Assembly (NCBI GenBank): GCA_019247515.1
Contig: JAFAOS010000529.1
Span: 1 to 64,000 of the forward strand
Reading direction: 5' to 3'
Source of the DNA: Chloroflexota bacterium
GTDB lineage: Bacteria; Chloroflexota; UBA6077; CF-72
Length of the DNA: 64,000 bases
Numbering within the stretch: the first letter of the stretch is position 1; each line of letters starts with the position of its first letter. The notes under the pieces were generated by a model that was not told the DNA's origin, made no database searches, and saw only the letters and a list, made by a program, of their open reading frames with translations. Shown here piece after piece: positions 48,027 to 57,363 of this stretch. Position numbers and translations under genes: made by a program.

Positions 48027-49433
48027 CTACACCAGTTGAAACTCGCGAGTGGCGACGATCATCGACAGCATGGCGCCGACGCGCTCCTCGGCGGCGCGAT
48101 CGCCAGGCGTGAGCGTGAGATTGCCGTCCTTCCTGGCGAAATCCACCAGCGCCGCGCGCGTCTGGTCGCCAAGCTGGAGTGGTCCCATCAGATCGGCACA
48201 GGCATCCACCAGCTGCTCTGGAGTGAGCGTGCCCATGTCCCGCAGCCGGCCGACGAGCTTCTGAACCCCGGGTTTGTCGACGTTCCCGACCTGGGCGGCG
48301 GCGAAGTTGATGCGCTCCACCAGGATGCCCGTGTCGATCCACTCCTTACCGACGTGCCAGCCTTCGACACTCGGCGGGTTCATCAGGTCCTGGCCCATGT
48401 ACCGACATTCGAGCGCGATGTCGCGGATGCCGTGCTTCGGATACGTGAAGTCCTCCACCAGCCGCATGATGCCTACGACGTGCTCGGCTGGACTCTTGAC
48501 CTTCGCGTAATACGCGTTCTCCGAGCGGAAAGCATCGGACAGGAACAGCCAGCGCAGCATGGAGCGAATGTCGTAGTTGGAGTCGCGCGAGACCTGCGCG
48601 AGCTGGTCGATGGTGTCCTCGTCGGGCGTATCCGACACGAAGAACTTGTACAGGCGCATGGCCACGAACTGCGCGGTGGCCGGTTGGCGGACGATGATGT
48701 CGATGATGTCCGTGCCGTCGAAGGCGCCTTTTTCTCCGAGGAACTCCTTGTCGCTGTAATCGTGCAGGTCCGGCCGGAACTCGAACTCCCAGTCGAAGCG
48801 ACCGTACGGCTGCGCGGCGGGGATGGTCGGCTTGAGCGTCCAGCCGGTAAAGGCGCGTGCGCAATTCTTGACGTCGTCTTCGCTGTAGTTGCCGATCCCC
48901 ATCGAGAACAGCTCCAACAGCTCACGGCCGTAGTTTTCGTTGTGAACGCGCTTGGTGTTGGTGTGATTGTCCAGCCAGAAGATCATGGCGGGATCGCGCG
49001 AGATTTCGACCAGGAGTGACCGAAAGTCACTGAGTCCGAAAGTGCGCAACATCGCCACCTGGTTGGTCATCACCTTGGCGTGGTTCAGCTTGGCGAAGCC
49101 GGTGGCAAACAAGTGATGCCAGAACAGCGCCATCTTCTCCTCGAGCGGTCGCTGGGTGTTGATCATCCGATACACCCACAGCGACTGGGCGGGATCGATC
49201 TGACGCGCCTCCTTCATGTCCGGCCAGTAGCGGTAGATGAGATCCTCCTCGAGGGGCGGGGCCTGCTCGGGATGCAGCAGCTCCTCGACGCTCGCCTCGT
49301 AGCCGCGGGCGAGCGCGGCCTCGAGTTGATCGCGAGTCGCGCCGAAGCCGGCACGACGGTACAGGTGGGCCATCAGCTCGATCCCGGTGAGCTGCCTGGC
49401 TTCAGGTGGGCGGACCGCAACGACCATGAGCAC
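48027..49433 (-). CDS. DUF1800 domain-containing protein
   Basis: AHLYRRAGFGATRDQLEAAL...EKMALFWHHLFATG...TKRVHNENYGRELLELFSMGIGNYSEDDVKNCARAFTGWTL. Confidence 0.95.
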   Translation of the reverse strand: MLMVVAVRPPEARQLTGIELMAHLYRRAGFGATRDQLEAALARGYEASVEELLHPEQAPPLEEDLIYRYWPDMKEARQIDPAQSLWVYRMINTQRPLEEKMALFWHHLFATGFAKLNHAKVMTNQVAMLRTFGLSDFRSLLVEISRDPAMIFWLDNHTNTKRVHNENYGRELLELFSMGIGNYSEDDVKNCARAFTGWTLKPTIPAAQPYGRFDWEFEFRPDLHDYSDKEFLGEKGAFDGTDIIDIIVRQPATAQFVAMRLYKFFVSDTPDEDTIDQLAQVSRDSNYDIRSMLRWLFLSDAFRSENAYYAKVKSPAEHVVGIMRLVEDFTYPKHGIRDIALECRYMGQDLMNPPSVEGWHVGKEWIDTGILVERINFAAAQVGNVDKPGVQKLVGRLRDMGTLTPEQLVDACADLMGPLQLGDQTRAALVDFARKDGNLTLTPGDRAAEERVGAMLSMIVATREFQLV

Positions 49434-49624
49434 ACCTCCCTACGATGTGGGCGACCACGGTGTCCACCGCTCAGGTTGCCACTGCCCGTGTCCGAGGGCA
49501 AGGTTTTGGACGCCAGGATTTCAACGGAAATGAGTCGGCATCGAAACGTGTGCGCGACCTGGCGGTGACTACGCTAGGTGATCATCAGACGTGGTCACTG
49601 ACAACGACGTCAGGAAGCTGGTCC

Positions 49625-49843
49625 ATGACCTTGCCAATCGTTGGCGCGCACAACGCGGTGCCGCCCTATCCATACGCACAGATTCGTCTGCCGACACCCA
49701 GCTCGGCCGTCTGCGGCTGCGGCGCCGTGTACGACCGGGGCAACGTGGTCGTGCCGGCGGAATTTCTTGGCCTGTGCGGCCGCTGCGCCTTCGACCGCGG
49801 GCTGCGGCCCGGCGACTGCACACGGCCGGCGTTCGAGACGTGA
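49625..49843 (+). CDS. Small cysteine-containing (possible zinc-binding) hypothetical protein
   Basis: MTLPIVGAHNAVPPYPYAQIRLPTPSSAVCGCGAVYDRGNVVVPAEFLGLCGRCAFDRGLRPGDCTRPAFET; CxC...CxxC arrangement. Weak evidence. Confidence 0.4.
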   Translation: MTLPIVGAHNAVPPYPYAQIRLPTPSSAVCGCGAVYDRGNVVVPAEFLGLCGRCAFDRGLRPGDCTRPAFET

Positions 49844-49852
49844 GCTCTGGCC

Positions 49853-50000
49853 GTGTCGATGAGTAGGGGGGACCCCTACAACCCCGACGGGGAGGGGCTA
49901 CGGACGACGTCCACGTGACACCCGAGGAGTCGCAGGATCGCTGACGTTGGCTGTGTCGATGAGTAGGGGAGACCCTACAACCCCCATGGGGACTGCGCCA
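49853..50000 (+). repeat. Family 2 paired GTAGGGG-AGA-CCCCTAC hairpins (100-bp spacing)
   Basis: gtgtcgatgagtaggggggacccctacaaccccgacgggg (49853) and gtgtcgatgagtaggggagaccctacaacccccatgggg (49953). Confidence 0.87.
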
Positions 50001-50127
50001 CTGTTCGGGCTCGACCCTACAAGCTGATGCGTCTCCGCAAAACGCCGGTTCAAAGTTTGCCGCCGGCGGCGTCGGCGAGCGATCATCGCCGTCCTGAACA
50101 TGCTGATGGGCTGAGGTGGGCACCAGG

Positions 50128-51189
50128 ATGTACTTCAAGCAATTCCTTCACGACGAGACAGGCTGCGCCTCCTACTTCGTGGCCTCGCGGCAGTCACGCG
50201 AGGCGGCGGTCATCGATCCGCAGCGCCACATCCAGGCCTACCTGGACCTGGCCCAGGAGCGCGAGTACCGCATCGTGCAGGTCATCGATACCCATCTCCA
50301 CGCCGACCACCTCTCGGGCAACCGCGCCCTCGCGGCCGCGACCGGCGCAGTGCTCATGCTGCACGAGCTTGCCGACGTGGACTTCCCGTTTCAGCCTTTG
50401 CGCGACGGTCAGGAAGTTCGCCTGGGGCAGATCGTCATGCGCGTGGTGCACACGCCCGGCCATCGGCCGGAGTCGATCTCACTGGTGCTGACCAATCCCA
50501 TTCGCAGTCCCGCGCCGTCGATGGTCCTGAGCGGCGACACACTGTTCGTCGGCGACGTGGGTCGGCCTGACTTCGGTGGCGACGAAGGAGCGCTGGCGCA
50601 ATACGCCAGCGTGCAGCGGCTCCTCCGACTCGAGGATTACGTCGAAGTCTTTCCGGCCCATTTCGAAGGCTCGTGCGGCAAGGGCATGTGCGGCCGGCCC
50701 AGCACGACCATTGGTTTCGAGCGGCGCTTCAATCCCGTGCTGCAGTTGTCGCGCACTGACTTCCTGGCGAGCACCGGTGAGGTGCCGCCACGCCCGCTTA
50801 ACATGGCCGCCATCCTTGCGACGAACCAGGGGCGGGGTGACTACGGCTGGGTTGGCGAAGGAATGGCGTCAAGCAGCGAAGTCCCGTCGGTGTCGCCTAC
50901 CGCCGCGCCGGCGTGGATCGCCGAGCACCATGCGCTGGTGGTGGACGTGCGTGAGCCCGACGAGTTTGCCGCGGGGCACGTGCCCGACGCGGTCTCGATC
51001 CCTCAGGCCGAACTGGCCCTGAAGCTGGACCGCGTGCCGCGGGATCGCGACGTGCTGGTGGCGTGTCGGAGCGGGAGCCGGTCGCTGGGCGCGGCGCGGT
51101 TCCTGAAAGGCGTCGGTTATGACAGAGTGGCAAACCTCGAGCGCGGGACGCTGGGCTGGGTTGACGCCGGCAACCCCGTGGATGTCTGA
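50128..51189 (+). CDS. MBL-fold metallohydrolase fused to rhodanese domain (persulfide dioxygenase-like)
   Basis: QVIDTHLHADHLSGNRALA...FVGDVGRPDFGG; C-terminal HALVVDVREPDEFAAGHVPDAVSIPQAEL...VLVACRSGSRSLGAARFLKGVGY. Confidence 0.94.
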   Translation: MYFKQFLHDETGCASYFVASRQSREAAVIDPQRHIQAYLDLAQEREYRIVQVIDTHLHADHLSGNRALAAATGAVLMLHELADVDFPFQPLRDGQEVRLGQIVMRVVHTPGHRPESISLVLTNPIRSPAPSMVLSGDTLFVGDVGRPDFGGDEGALAQYASVQRLLRLEDYVEVFPAHFEGSCGKGMCGRPSTTIGFERRFNPVLQLSRTDFLASTGEVPPRPLNMAAILATNQGRGDYGWVGEGMASSSEVPSVSPTAAPAWIAEHHALVVDVREPDEFAAGHVPDAVSIPQAELALKLDRVPRDRDVLVACRSGSRSLGAARFLKGVGYDRVANLERGTLGWVDAGNPVDV

Positions 51190-52016
51190 CGCGCGTGGGT
51201 GACGGAGCGCGGATCGAGCGCGTCGCGCACCGCGTCGCCGACAAAATTCAGCCCCAGCACGGTTACGAATAGCGCCGCGCCAGGGCCAAAGACGATCCAC
51301 GGCGCCTGCTGCAGGTATCCGCGGCCGGTGTTGATCATGCTGCCCCAGGACGGCTCCGGCGGCTGTATGCCGAGCCCCAGGAACGACAGGGACGCCTCGG
51401 CCAGAATCGCGAAGCCGACACTCAGCGACGCCTGGACCACGATCGGCGTCGAGGAGTTCGGCAAGATATGGCGCAGCAGAATCCGCCAGTCCGCGCCGCC
51501 CAGCACCCGCGCGGCGTGGACGTAGTCGCGCGTGCGGACGGTCAGCACCTGACCGCGCATCAGGCGGGCAAACGTGGGCGTGTAGACCACGCCGAGGGCG
51601 ATCAACACGCCTCCCAGTCCGGCGCCAAGCACCGCGCCGAGCGCCAGGGCCAGCACCAGCGCCGGAAATGACAGCACCGCGTCGATCAGGCGCATCAGGA
51701 CGCCGTCCACGCGACCGCCCCAGTAGCCGGCCGCCAGTCCGATCGCGCAGCCAGCGACGACCGCCAGGGCTACCGACACGAGGCCGGCGATCAGCGACAC
51801 GCGCGTGCCCCAGACCACGCGCGAGAGGACGTCTCGACCGTCGTTATCGGTCCCGAGCAGATGCAGCGTGCTCGGCGGCGCCAGCAGGTTATTGAGGTCC
51901 TGCTTGAGCGGGTCGTACGGCGCCAGCAGTGGTGCGAAGAGCGCCATGAGGACCACCGCCAGCAGCACGATTGCGCCAAAAGCGGCGCCTCTGGCGGTGA
52001 GCGCGCGGCGGAGCAT
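51117..52016 (-). CDS. Peptide/nickel-type ABC transporter permease (DppC/OppC-like)
   Basis: APYDPLKQDLNNLLAPPSTLHLLGTDNDGRDVLSRVVWGTRVSL...LGLGIQPPEPSWGSMINTGRGYL. Confidence 0.95.
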   Translation of the reverse strand: MLRRALTARGAAFGAIVLLAVVLMALFAPLLAPYDPLKQDLNNLLAPPSTLHLLGTDNDGRDVLSRVVWGTRVSLIAGLVSVALAVVAGCAIGLAAGYWGGRVDGVLMRLIDAVLSFPALVLALALGAVLGAGLGGVLIALGVVYTPTFARLMRGQVLTVRTRDYVHAARVLGGADWRILLRHILPNSSTPIVVQASLSVGFAILAEASLSFLGLGIQPPEPSWGSMINTGRGYLQQAPWIVFGPGAALFVTVLGLNFVGDAVRDALDPRSVTHARQTSTGLPASTQPSVPRSRFATLS

Positions 52017-52964
52017 CTAGGCGCTCGTCCGAATGCGCGGGTCGAGCCACCCGTACAGGACGTCGACGACGAGATTGCACACGATGAAGCCGATACAGAT
52101 GAGCAGCACCACGCCCTGCACGAGCGGATAATCGCGCGCAAAGACCGAGTCCACTACGAGCCGGCCGACGCCTGGTATCGCAAAGACGTACTCGGTGATG
52201 ACCGCGCCGCCGATCAGCGTGCCGAACTGGAGTCCGATCACGGTTACGACCGGAATCAGCGCGTTTTTGAGCGCGTGGTGGCGGACCACCGCGGTGGAGT
52301 TCAGACCCTTGGCGCGCGCGGTCTTGATGTACTCCTCGGAGAGCGTTTCCAGCAGGCTGGAGCGCAGCGTTCGGGTGATCACCGCCGCAAGGGCGAGGCC
52401 CAGCGTGATGGCGGGCAGCGTCAATGACTTGATGCCTGCCAGTGGATTTTCGAACGGGTCGGTGTAGCTGGCGATTGGCAGCCAGTGCAGCGAGACGCCG
52501 AAGATGAAGATCAGCAGCAGCGCCAGGACGAAGTTCGGCATGCAGATGCCGAAGAGGGCGAACGACGTGCCGAAACTATCCAGCGGGGAGTTGCGGTGCG
52601 TCGCGGTCAGGATGCCGAGGGGCACCGCGACGGCGGTGGCGATGAGCATGGCGTAGATGGCCAGCTCCAGCGTGGGCCGGATACGCTGCGAGACGTTGTC
52701 GAGCACGGTCTGGTGGGTGCGCACCGAGCGGCCGAGGTCGCCCTGGGCCGCGCGCACCAGCCAGTTGGCGTACTGGACGTACAGTGGCTGGTCCAGACCC
52801 AGGTCATGCCGCAAGGCCTGCATCGCCACGGGGTCCTGATTTTCGCCCAGCATCACCACCACGGGGTCGCCCGGCACCAGGTGAATGAGCATGAACACCC
52901 CGATCGTCACCAGGAACAGAACAGGAACAGTAGCCAGCAGCCGGCGCAGAATCAGGCGGAGCAT
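52017..52964 (-). CDS. Peptide/nickel-type ABC transporter permease (DppB/OppB-like)
   Basis: MLRLILRRLLATVPVLFLVTIGVFMLIHLVPGDPV...EEYIKTARAKGLNSTAVVRHHALKNALIPVVTVIGLQFGTLIGGAVITEYVFAIPGVGRLV. Confidence 0.95.
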   Translation of the reverse strand: MLRLILRRLLATVPVLFLVTIGVFMLIHLVPGDPVVVMLGENQDPVAMQALRHDLGLDQPLYVQYANWLVRAAQGDLGRSVRTHQTVLDNVSQRIRPTLELAIYAMLIATAVAVPLGILTATHRNSPLDSFGTSFALFGICMPNFVLALLLIFIFGVSLHWLPIASYTDPFENPLAGIKSLTLPAITLGLALAAVITRTLRSSLLETLSEEYIKTARAKGLNSTAVVRHHALKNALIPVVTVIGLQFGTLIGGAVITEYVFAIPGVGRLVVDSVFARDYPLVQGVVLLICIGFIVCNLVVDVLYGWLDPRIRTSA

Positions 52965-52982
52965 CGAGCGGTCAAGGCTTCA

Positions 52983-53367
52983 TTCCCCAGAGGGGACCCA
53001 ATGCCGTTTGCGACGGTGTATTCCCCAGAGAGGACCCTGTAATGTTGGGGCGGTATTCCCCAGGGGTGACCCAGTGCCGTTTGGGACGGTTTTTCCCCAG
53101 AGGAATCCATGGGTCCAACACCCGCCACGGCGATGAAACTCCTCATCGTGAGGGTCGTCACAAGAGGTCTCGACAGACATTTTCGTGGGAGGGGACGCAC
53201 GCTCGGAAGGTATTTTCCCAGATGGGCCCCGCCGGTGTTGCATCCCTTCGGAACCGCGGACCCTGGGTGGCAGATTTGTTCATCAGATTGTCCTCACGGG
53301 ACCGCGCAAACCCTCGGGGGTCCCGTCTCGGGAATCCGGTCCAACCCCTGGGTCCCCTCTGGGGGAA
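52983..53367. repeat. Family 3 TTCCCCAGAGGGGACCC cluster bounded by an inverted copy
   Basis: Direct copies at 52983, ~53022, ~53065 and ~53093; inverted TGGGTCCCCTCTGGGGGAA at 53349-53367. Confidence 0.8.
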
Positions 53368-53376
53368 CACGTCCTG

Positions 53377-55008
53377 TCACCCTTTCAAATACGCATCTCT
53401 GAAGCGCAGCATGCCGTCTGGAATCGGCGTGTAGCCCTGCAGTTTGGGGCTCAGCGCTTTCGGTTCCACGGGATGAATCTCCCACACCACCGGCGCCTCC
53501 GCGGTCAGGATCTGGATCGCCTGGCTGTATAGCTGCTTGCGCTGATCGTGGTCGGTCACCTGCCGCGTCTGTTCCAAGAGCTGGTCCAGCTGCGGATTCG
53601 AGATGCCGGACCAGTTGAGAGAAACGCCCGGTGTGGTGTGGAAGAACTGGTAGGTATTGCCGTCCGGGTCCGGCCGCCCACTCCAGTCATAGGAGGTCAT
53701 GTCATACGTCTTGTTGTTGCCGTCCGACAATTGGCGGGCGCCGTCGATCTGGACCACGTTGCAGGTGATGCCGGCTTCGGCCAGCTGCGCCTTGACAACT
53801 TCACCCTCTTGAATGCCAATCGGCACATTGACAACTTCGAAGTCGAAGGAAAAGCCGTTCGGCTGACCGGCCGCCGCCAGGTACTGCCTGGCTTTGTTCA
53901 GGTCGCGCGCAACGGGCTTGATCGAATCGTCGTACGCCCAGCTGGCCGGCGAGATCGGTCCGTTGGCCGGCACGCCAACGCCCAGGTAGACCCCTTTCAC
54001 GAGCGCGTCGACGTCCAGGCCATACACCAACGCGAGCCGCAGATTCTTGTCGCTGAAGGGCGGCCTGGTGGTGTTCAACGTGAACCAGAACGCCGCTAGC
54101 GAGGGCACGTCGATCACCACCAGGTTGGAGTCGGACTTGGCGGTCGAGACGTTGCGCGGCGCCAGATAATCCAGGACGTCGATCTCGTTGTTCTGCAGGC
54201 TCTGCAGCTTGACGGTGTCATCCGGAATGGGCCGGTAGCGAATCTGGTCGAAATATGGTCCGCCGCTCGTGCTCCAGTAGCTGTCATTGCGTTTCAGCAG
54301 CACGTGGTCGTCGGGCACCCACTCCACAAACTGGAAGGGACCGGTGCCGGCTCCGGTGGCGTTGTTGCCCAGGTCGGCGCCGAGTTTGCCGAGCGCCGTT
54401 GGCGAGATCATCATCCCCGCGCGATCGGTCAACGTGGCCAGTAGCGAGCTGTCGGGCTGCTTGAGGCTGAGCTTGAGCGTGAGCGGGTCGACCACCTCCG
54501 CCGACGCGATGTTGGCGACTTCACCCTTGCGGACGGACTTCGGATCGTTCGCCATGCGGTCGAAATTGAACCTGGCCGCTTCGGCGTTCAGGTCGGTACC
54601 GTCGTGGAATTTCAATCCCGAACGGAGCTTGATGAGCAGCGTCTGGGGGTCCGGAGTCTGGTAGGACTCCGCCAGGTTGGGCTGGATGCCGAGCTTCTCG
54701 TCAAGAATGAACAGCGGGTCGTACAGGTTGTGATAGACCTGGCGGTCGAACTTGCTGCCAGACAGATGCGGGTCGAGGGTGACCACGTCGACGCTGAGGC
54801 CGACGCGCAGCGTGCCGCCTCTCGTCGGACTGGCGGCCGCGGCGGCGGCAGTCGGCTGCGACGCGCCGGCGGGCGTGGTCGCCCCGCCGGGGGCGCTAGC
54901 CGCCCCAGGTGTGGAGGGCGCGGAAGGCGCGGGCGCGCAGGCCGCAAGGAGCGCCAGGCCGCCGGACAACAGAAGGGTGCTCCGCAGGAGCTGACGCCGA
55001 TTCAGCAT
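53377..55008 (-). CDS. Peptide-type ABC transporter substrate-binding protein (SBP_bac_5)
   Basis: Lipobox LALLAACAPAPS; TLRVGLSVDVVTLDPHLSGSKFDRQVYHNLYDPLFILD...LKFHDGTDLNAEAARFNFDRM. Confidence 0.95.
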   Translation of the reverse strand: MLNRRQLLRSTLLLSGGLALLAACAPAPSAPSTPGAASAPGGATTPAGASQPTAAAAAASPTRGGTLRVGLSVDVVTLDPHLSGSKFDRQVYHNLYDPLFILDEKLGIQPNLAESYQTPDPQTLLIKLRSGLKFHDGTDLNAEAARFNFDRMANDPKSVRKGEVANIASAEVVDPLTLKLSLKQPDSSLLATLTDRAGMMISPTALGKLGADLGNNATGAGTGPFQFVEWVPDDHVLLKRNDSYWSTSGGPYFDQIRYRPIPDDTVKLQSLQNNEIDVLDYLAPRNVSTAKSDSNLVVIDVPSLAAFWFTLNTTRPPFSDKNLRLALVYGLDVDALVKGVYLGVGVPANGPISPASWAYDDSIKPVARDLNKARQYLAAAGQPNGFSFDFEVVNVPIGIQEGEVVKAQLAEAGITCNVVQIDGARQLSDGNNKTYDMTSYDWSGRPDPDGNTYQFFHTTPGVSLNWSGISNPQLDQLLEQTRQVTDHDQRKQLYSQAIQILTAEAPVVWEIHPVEPKALSPKLQGYTPIPDGMLRFRDAYLKG

Positions 55009-55059
55009 GCGGCCATCTTATGCCCCTGTCGAGCGCATCCCCTTGCGGGGCGGCTCGGC

Positions 55060-55314
55060 TCAGCGCTCGAGCCGTCCGAAGGCCCACCTGCGCATGATGC
55101 CAACGGCAATCAGCGGGAACACCAGGCGGGCGGCGAACAGCATCAGCCGGCCGCCCATCCAGGCCACGCGCCAGTTGCGCTGCAGTCGCCACCATTCGTC
55201 GTCCGAGCCGCCGGTCAAGCCCACGATGAGCGCGGCGGTGGAGGGTCCGAACGTGTTCCGCAAGGTTGCGCGCGAGCGATCAGAAGACAGGGACGCGAGA
55301 GCGGTGTCGGTCAT
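55060..55314 (-). CDS. Small membrane-associated hypothetical protein
   Basis: 84 aa with hydrophobic segment GGRLMLFAARLVFPLIAVGIMRRW. Confidence 0.4.
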   Translation of the reverse strand: MTDTALASLSSDRSRATLRNTFGPSTAALIVGLTGGSDDEWWRLQRNWRVAWMGGRLMLFAARLVFPLIAVGIMRRWAFGRLER

Positions 55315-55366
55315 CGGGGAGACAGTGTAAGCCGCGCTGCTCAGGACCTGCTCAGGGCAGTAAGCG

Positions 55367-55522
55367 TCAGGTGCCGGTCGTGGTGATGTGCGACGCCAGC
55401 GGCGTGAACCACAGCAACACCTGGTTCCCGAACGAATGCACGCCGAAGAGCACTACCAGCGCAATCGAGGCGATCATCAGACCGTATTCGACGACGTTCT
55501 GCCCGCGGCTCTTCCCACGCAC
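55367..55522 (-). CDS. Flp/Fap-type pilin-like small protein (GTG start; not in ORF track)
   Basis: My translation: VRGKSRGQNVVEYGLMIASIALVVLFGVHSFGNQVLLWFTPLASHITTTGT; GQ(N/S)xVEYGL-hydrophobic helix-F/LGN is the Flp pilin pattern. Confidence 0.7.
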   Translation of the reverse strand: MRGKSRGQNVVEYGLMIASIALVVLFGVHSFGNQVLLWFTPLASHITTTGT

Positions 55523-55626
55523 GGGCGAAACGATACGGGCTGGTCGTTGCCGTCATGTTCCGCGCGTGTTGAGGAGCAGTATCGGTTTGGGGATGAACTC
55601 ACGAGGGTGAACTATCCTGGCGGATT

Positions 55627-57318
55627 ATGGGCACTGCAGTCCGTCTCGTTCGGCCGTTGCCGCCCGCGTTGGCGGCTCTCAGTCTGTTACTGGCTGCCTG
55701 TCAATCGCAGCCGCCGGCCGCCGCCCCACCCGCGGCGACCTCCGCGCCGAGCAGTGCGGGCGCCGCCGGCAGCACGCCCGCCGCGGGGTCAACCAGCCAA
55801 CCCGCCGCCGCCGCGCCGACCCAGGGCGGGACCGTCACCATCGGCGTCGACCAGGAGCCGCCGACAATGGACCCCGAGGCGTCGCCGTCGGCGATCACCT
55901 TCTACATCACGTCCTCCACCGGTGAGACGTTGCTGTACGTCGACCAGAGTCGCAAGATCCAGCCCTGGCTGGCGCAGTCGTACGAGGTCTCGGAAGACGC
56001 GCGGACCTTCACCTTCCACCTGCGAAACGACGTCACGTTCCAGGACGGGACGCCCTTCAACGCCGCCGCGGTGAAGTGGAACCTGGATCGGGTCGTCGAT
56101 CCCAACTACAAAGCCGGCGGCGCGCTCGCCCAGTTGACTGGCTACCAGGGCACGGACACCCCGGACGACTACACCGCCGTCGTCCACTTCAAGGATCCCT
56201 TCGTCCCCTTCTTGATTTACGCGGGCAGCCCGTACCTGCCCATGCTGTCGCCAACCGCTACGCAACAGCAAGCCGATCAGGTCAACCAGACTCCGGTCAT
56301 GAGCGGCCCATACAAGATCGACGAATGGGTGCCCAAGGATCACATCACGATCTCGCGCTGGGACGGCTACAAGCGTCGGGCGCCGTGGTCCGACCATGAC
56401 GGACCCGGCTACCTGGACAAGGTGGTCTGGAAGTTCATTCCCGAGCCGGGCACCCGCTCGGCGACAGTGGAGTCCGGCGAGACGCAGGTCGCCACGGTGC
56501 TCACCCCGCAGGACATCCCCCGCCTGCAATCGGAGGGTTTGCAAATCAGCAGCACGCCCTGGGTAGGCATGCCATTCATGATGTTCCTGACGATCACCCA
56601 GCCGCCGACCGACGACGCGAATGTGCGACAGGCGGTTGAATACGGCATCGACCGCGACGCGCTCGTTGCGGCCCTGTACCAGGGCATCGGCCAGAAGGCG
56701 ATTGGTCCGCTGGCGGCGATCATGCTCGACGACCCCTCGTTGCGGGCGATGTATCCGCACGACACCACCAAAGCTGGCCAGCTGCTGGATCAGTCGGGCT
56801 GGAGTCCGGGCTCGGACGGCATTCGCACCAAGAACGGTCAGCGGCTCACGTTCTCGATGAACGCCATCGACTACGGCGGTGGTCCGGACCAGAGCAACCA
56901 GCTCATCCAGGGTCAGCTGCGCCAGATCGGCATGGACGTCAGCATCAAAGCGCAAGCGCGTCCGCCCTGGTACGAGGACAACTACAAGTGCGCCAACAAC
57001 GGCATGGAGCTGTTCTTGCGCTCGGGCGAGCTGGACGTGCTGGACGCCGCGTTCGACTCCACCAACGTCGGCGGCAACTTCAACTGGTCGTGTTTGAAGG
57101 ACCCGAGCGTCGACAGCATGCTGCAGCAAGGCCGACAGGAAACTGACGCCACCAAACGCCAGCAGCTCTATCTCCAGCTCGAACAGAAGCTGATGGACCA
57201 GGCGGTCGTGGTGCCGCTGGTCGACCAGTTGTCGGTGTTCGCGCTGCGGCCCAACGTGAGCGGGCTGAAGTTCTCCGGCAACTCGTATCCACTGATTACG
57301 GACATGTCGACGAAGTAA
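55627..57318 (+). CDS. Peptide-type ABC transporter substrate-binding protein (SBP_bac_5)
   Basis: Lipobox LSLLLAACQSQ; GTVTIGVDQEPPTMDPEASPSAITFYITSSTGETLLYVDQ...VTFQDGTPFNAAAVKWNLDRVVDP. Confidence 0.95.
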   Translation: MGTAVRLVRPLPPALAALSLLLAACQSQPPAAAPPAATSAPSSAGAAGSTPAAGSTSQPAAAAPTQGGTVTIGVDQEPPTMDPEASPSAITFYITSSTGETLLYVDQSRKIQPWLAQSYEVSEDARTFTFHLRNDVTFQDGTPFNAAAVKWNLDRVVDPNYKAGGALAQLTGYQGTDTPDDYTAVVHFKDPFVPFLIYAGSPYLPMLSPTATQQQADQVNQTPVMSGPYKIDEWVPKDHITISRWDGYKRRAPWSDHDGPGYLDKVVWKFIPEPGTRSATVESGETQVATVLTPQDIPRLQSEGLQISSTPWVGMPFMMFLTITQPPTDDANVRQAVEYGIDRDALVAALYQGIGQKAIGPLAAIMLDDPSLRAMYPHDTTKAGQLLDQSGWSPGSDGIRTKNGQRLTFSMNAIDYGGGPDQSNQLIQGQLRQIGMDVSIKAQARPPWYEDNYKCANNGMELFLRSGELDVLDAAFDSTNVGGNFNWSCLKDPSVDSMLQQGRQETDATKRQQLYLQLEQKLMDQAVVVPLVDQLSVFALRPNVSGLKFSGNSYPLITDMSTK

Positions 57319-57363
57319 GGCGCGTGTTGGACTCGGCGGGCGTGGGTTTCGAGTAAGGGTCGG

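Noticed and set aside
55341-55556. 71-aa minus-strand ORF MTATTSPYRFARAWEEPRAERRRI...
   Set aside because: Arg-rich with no features; the overlapping frame encodes a recognisable Flp-pilin-like protein instead.
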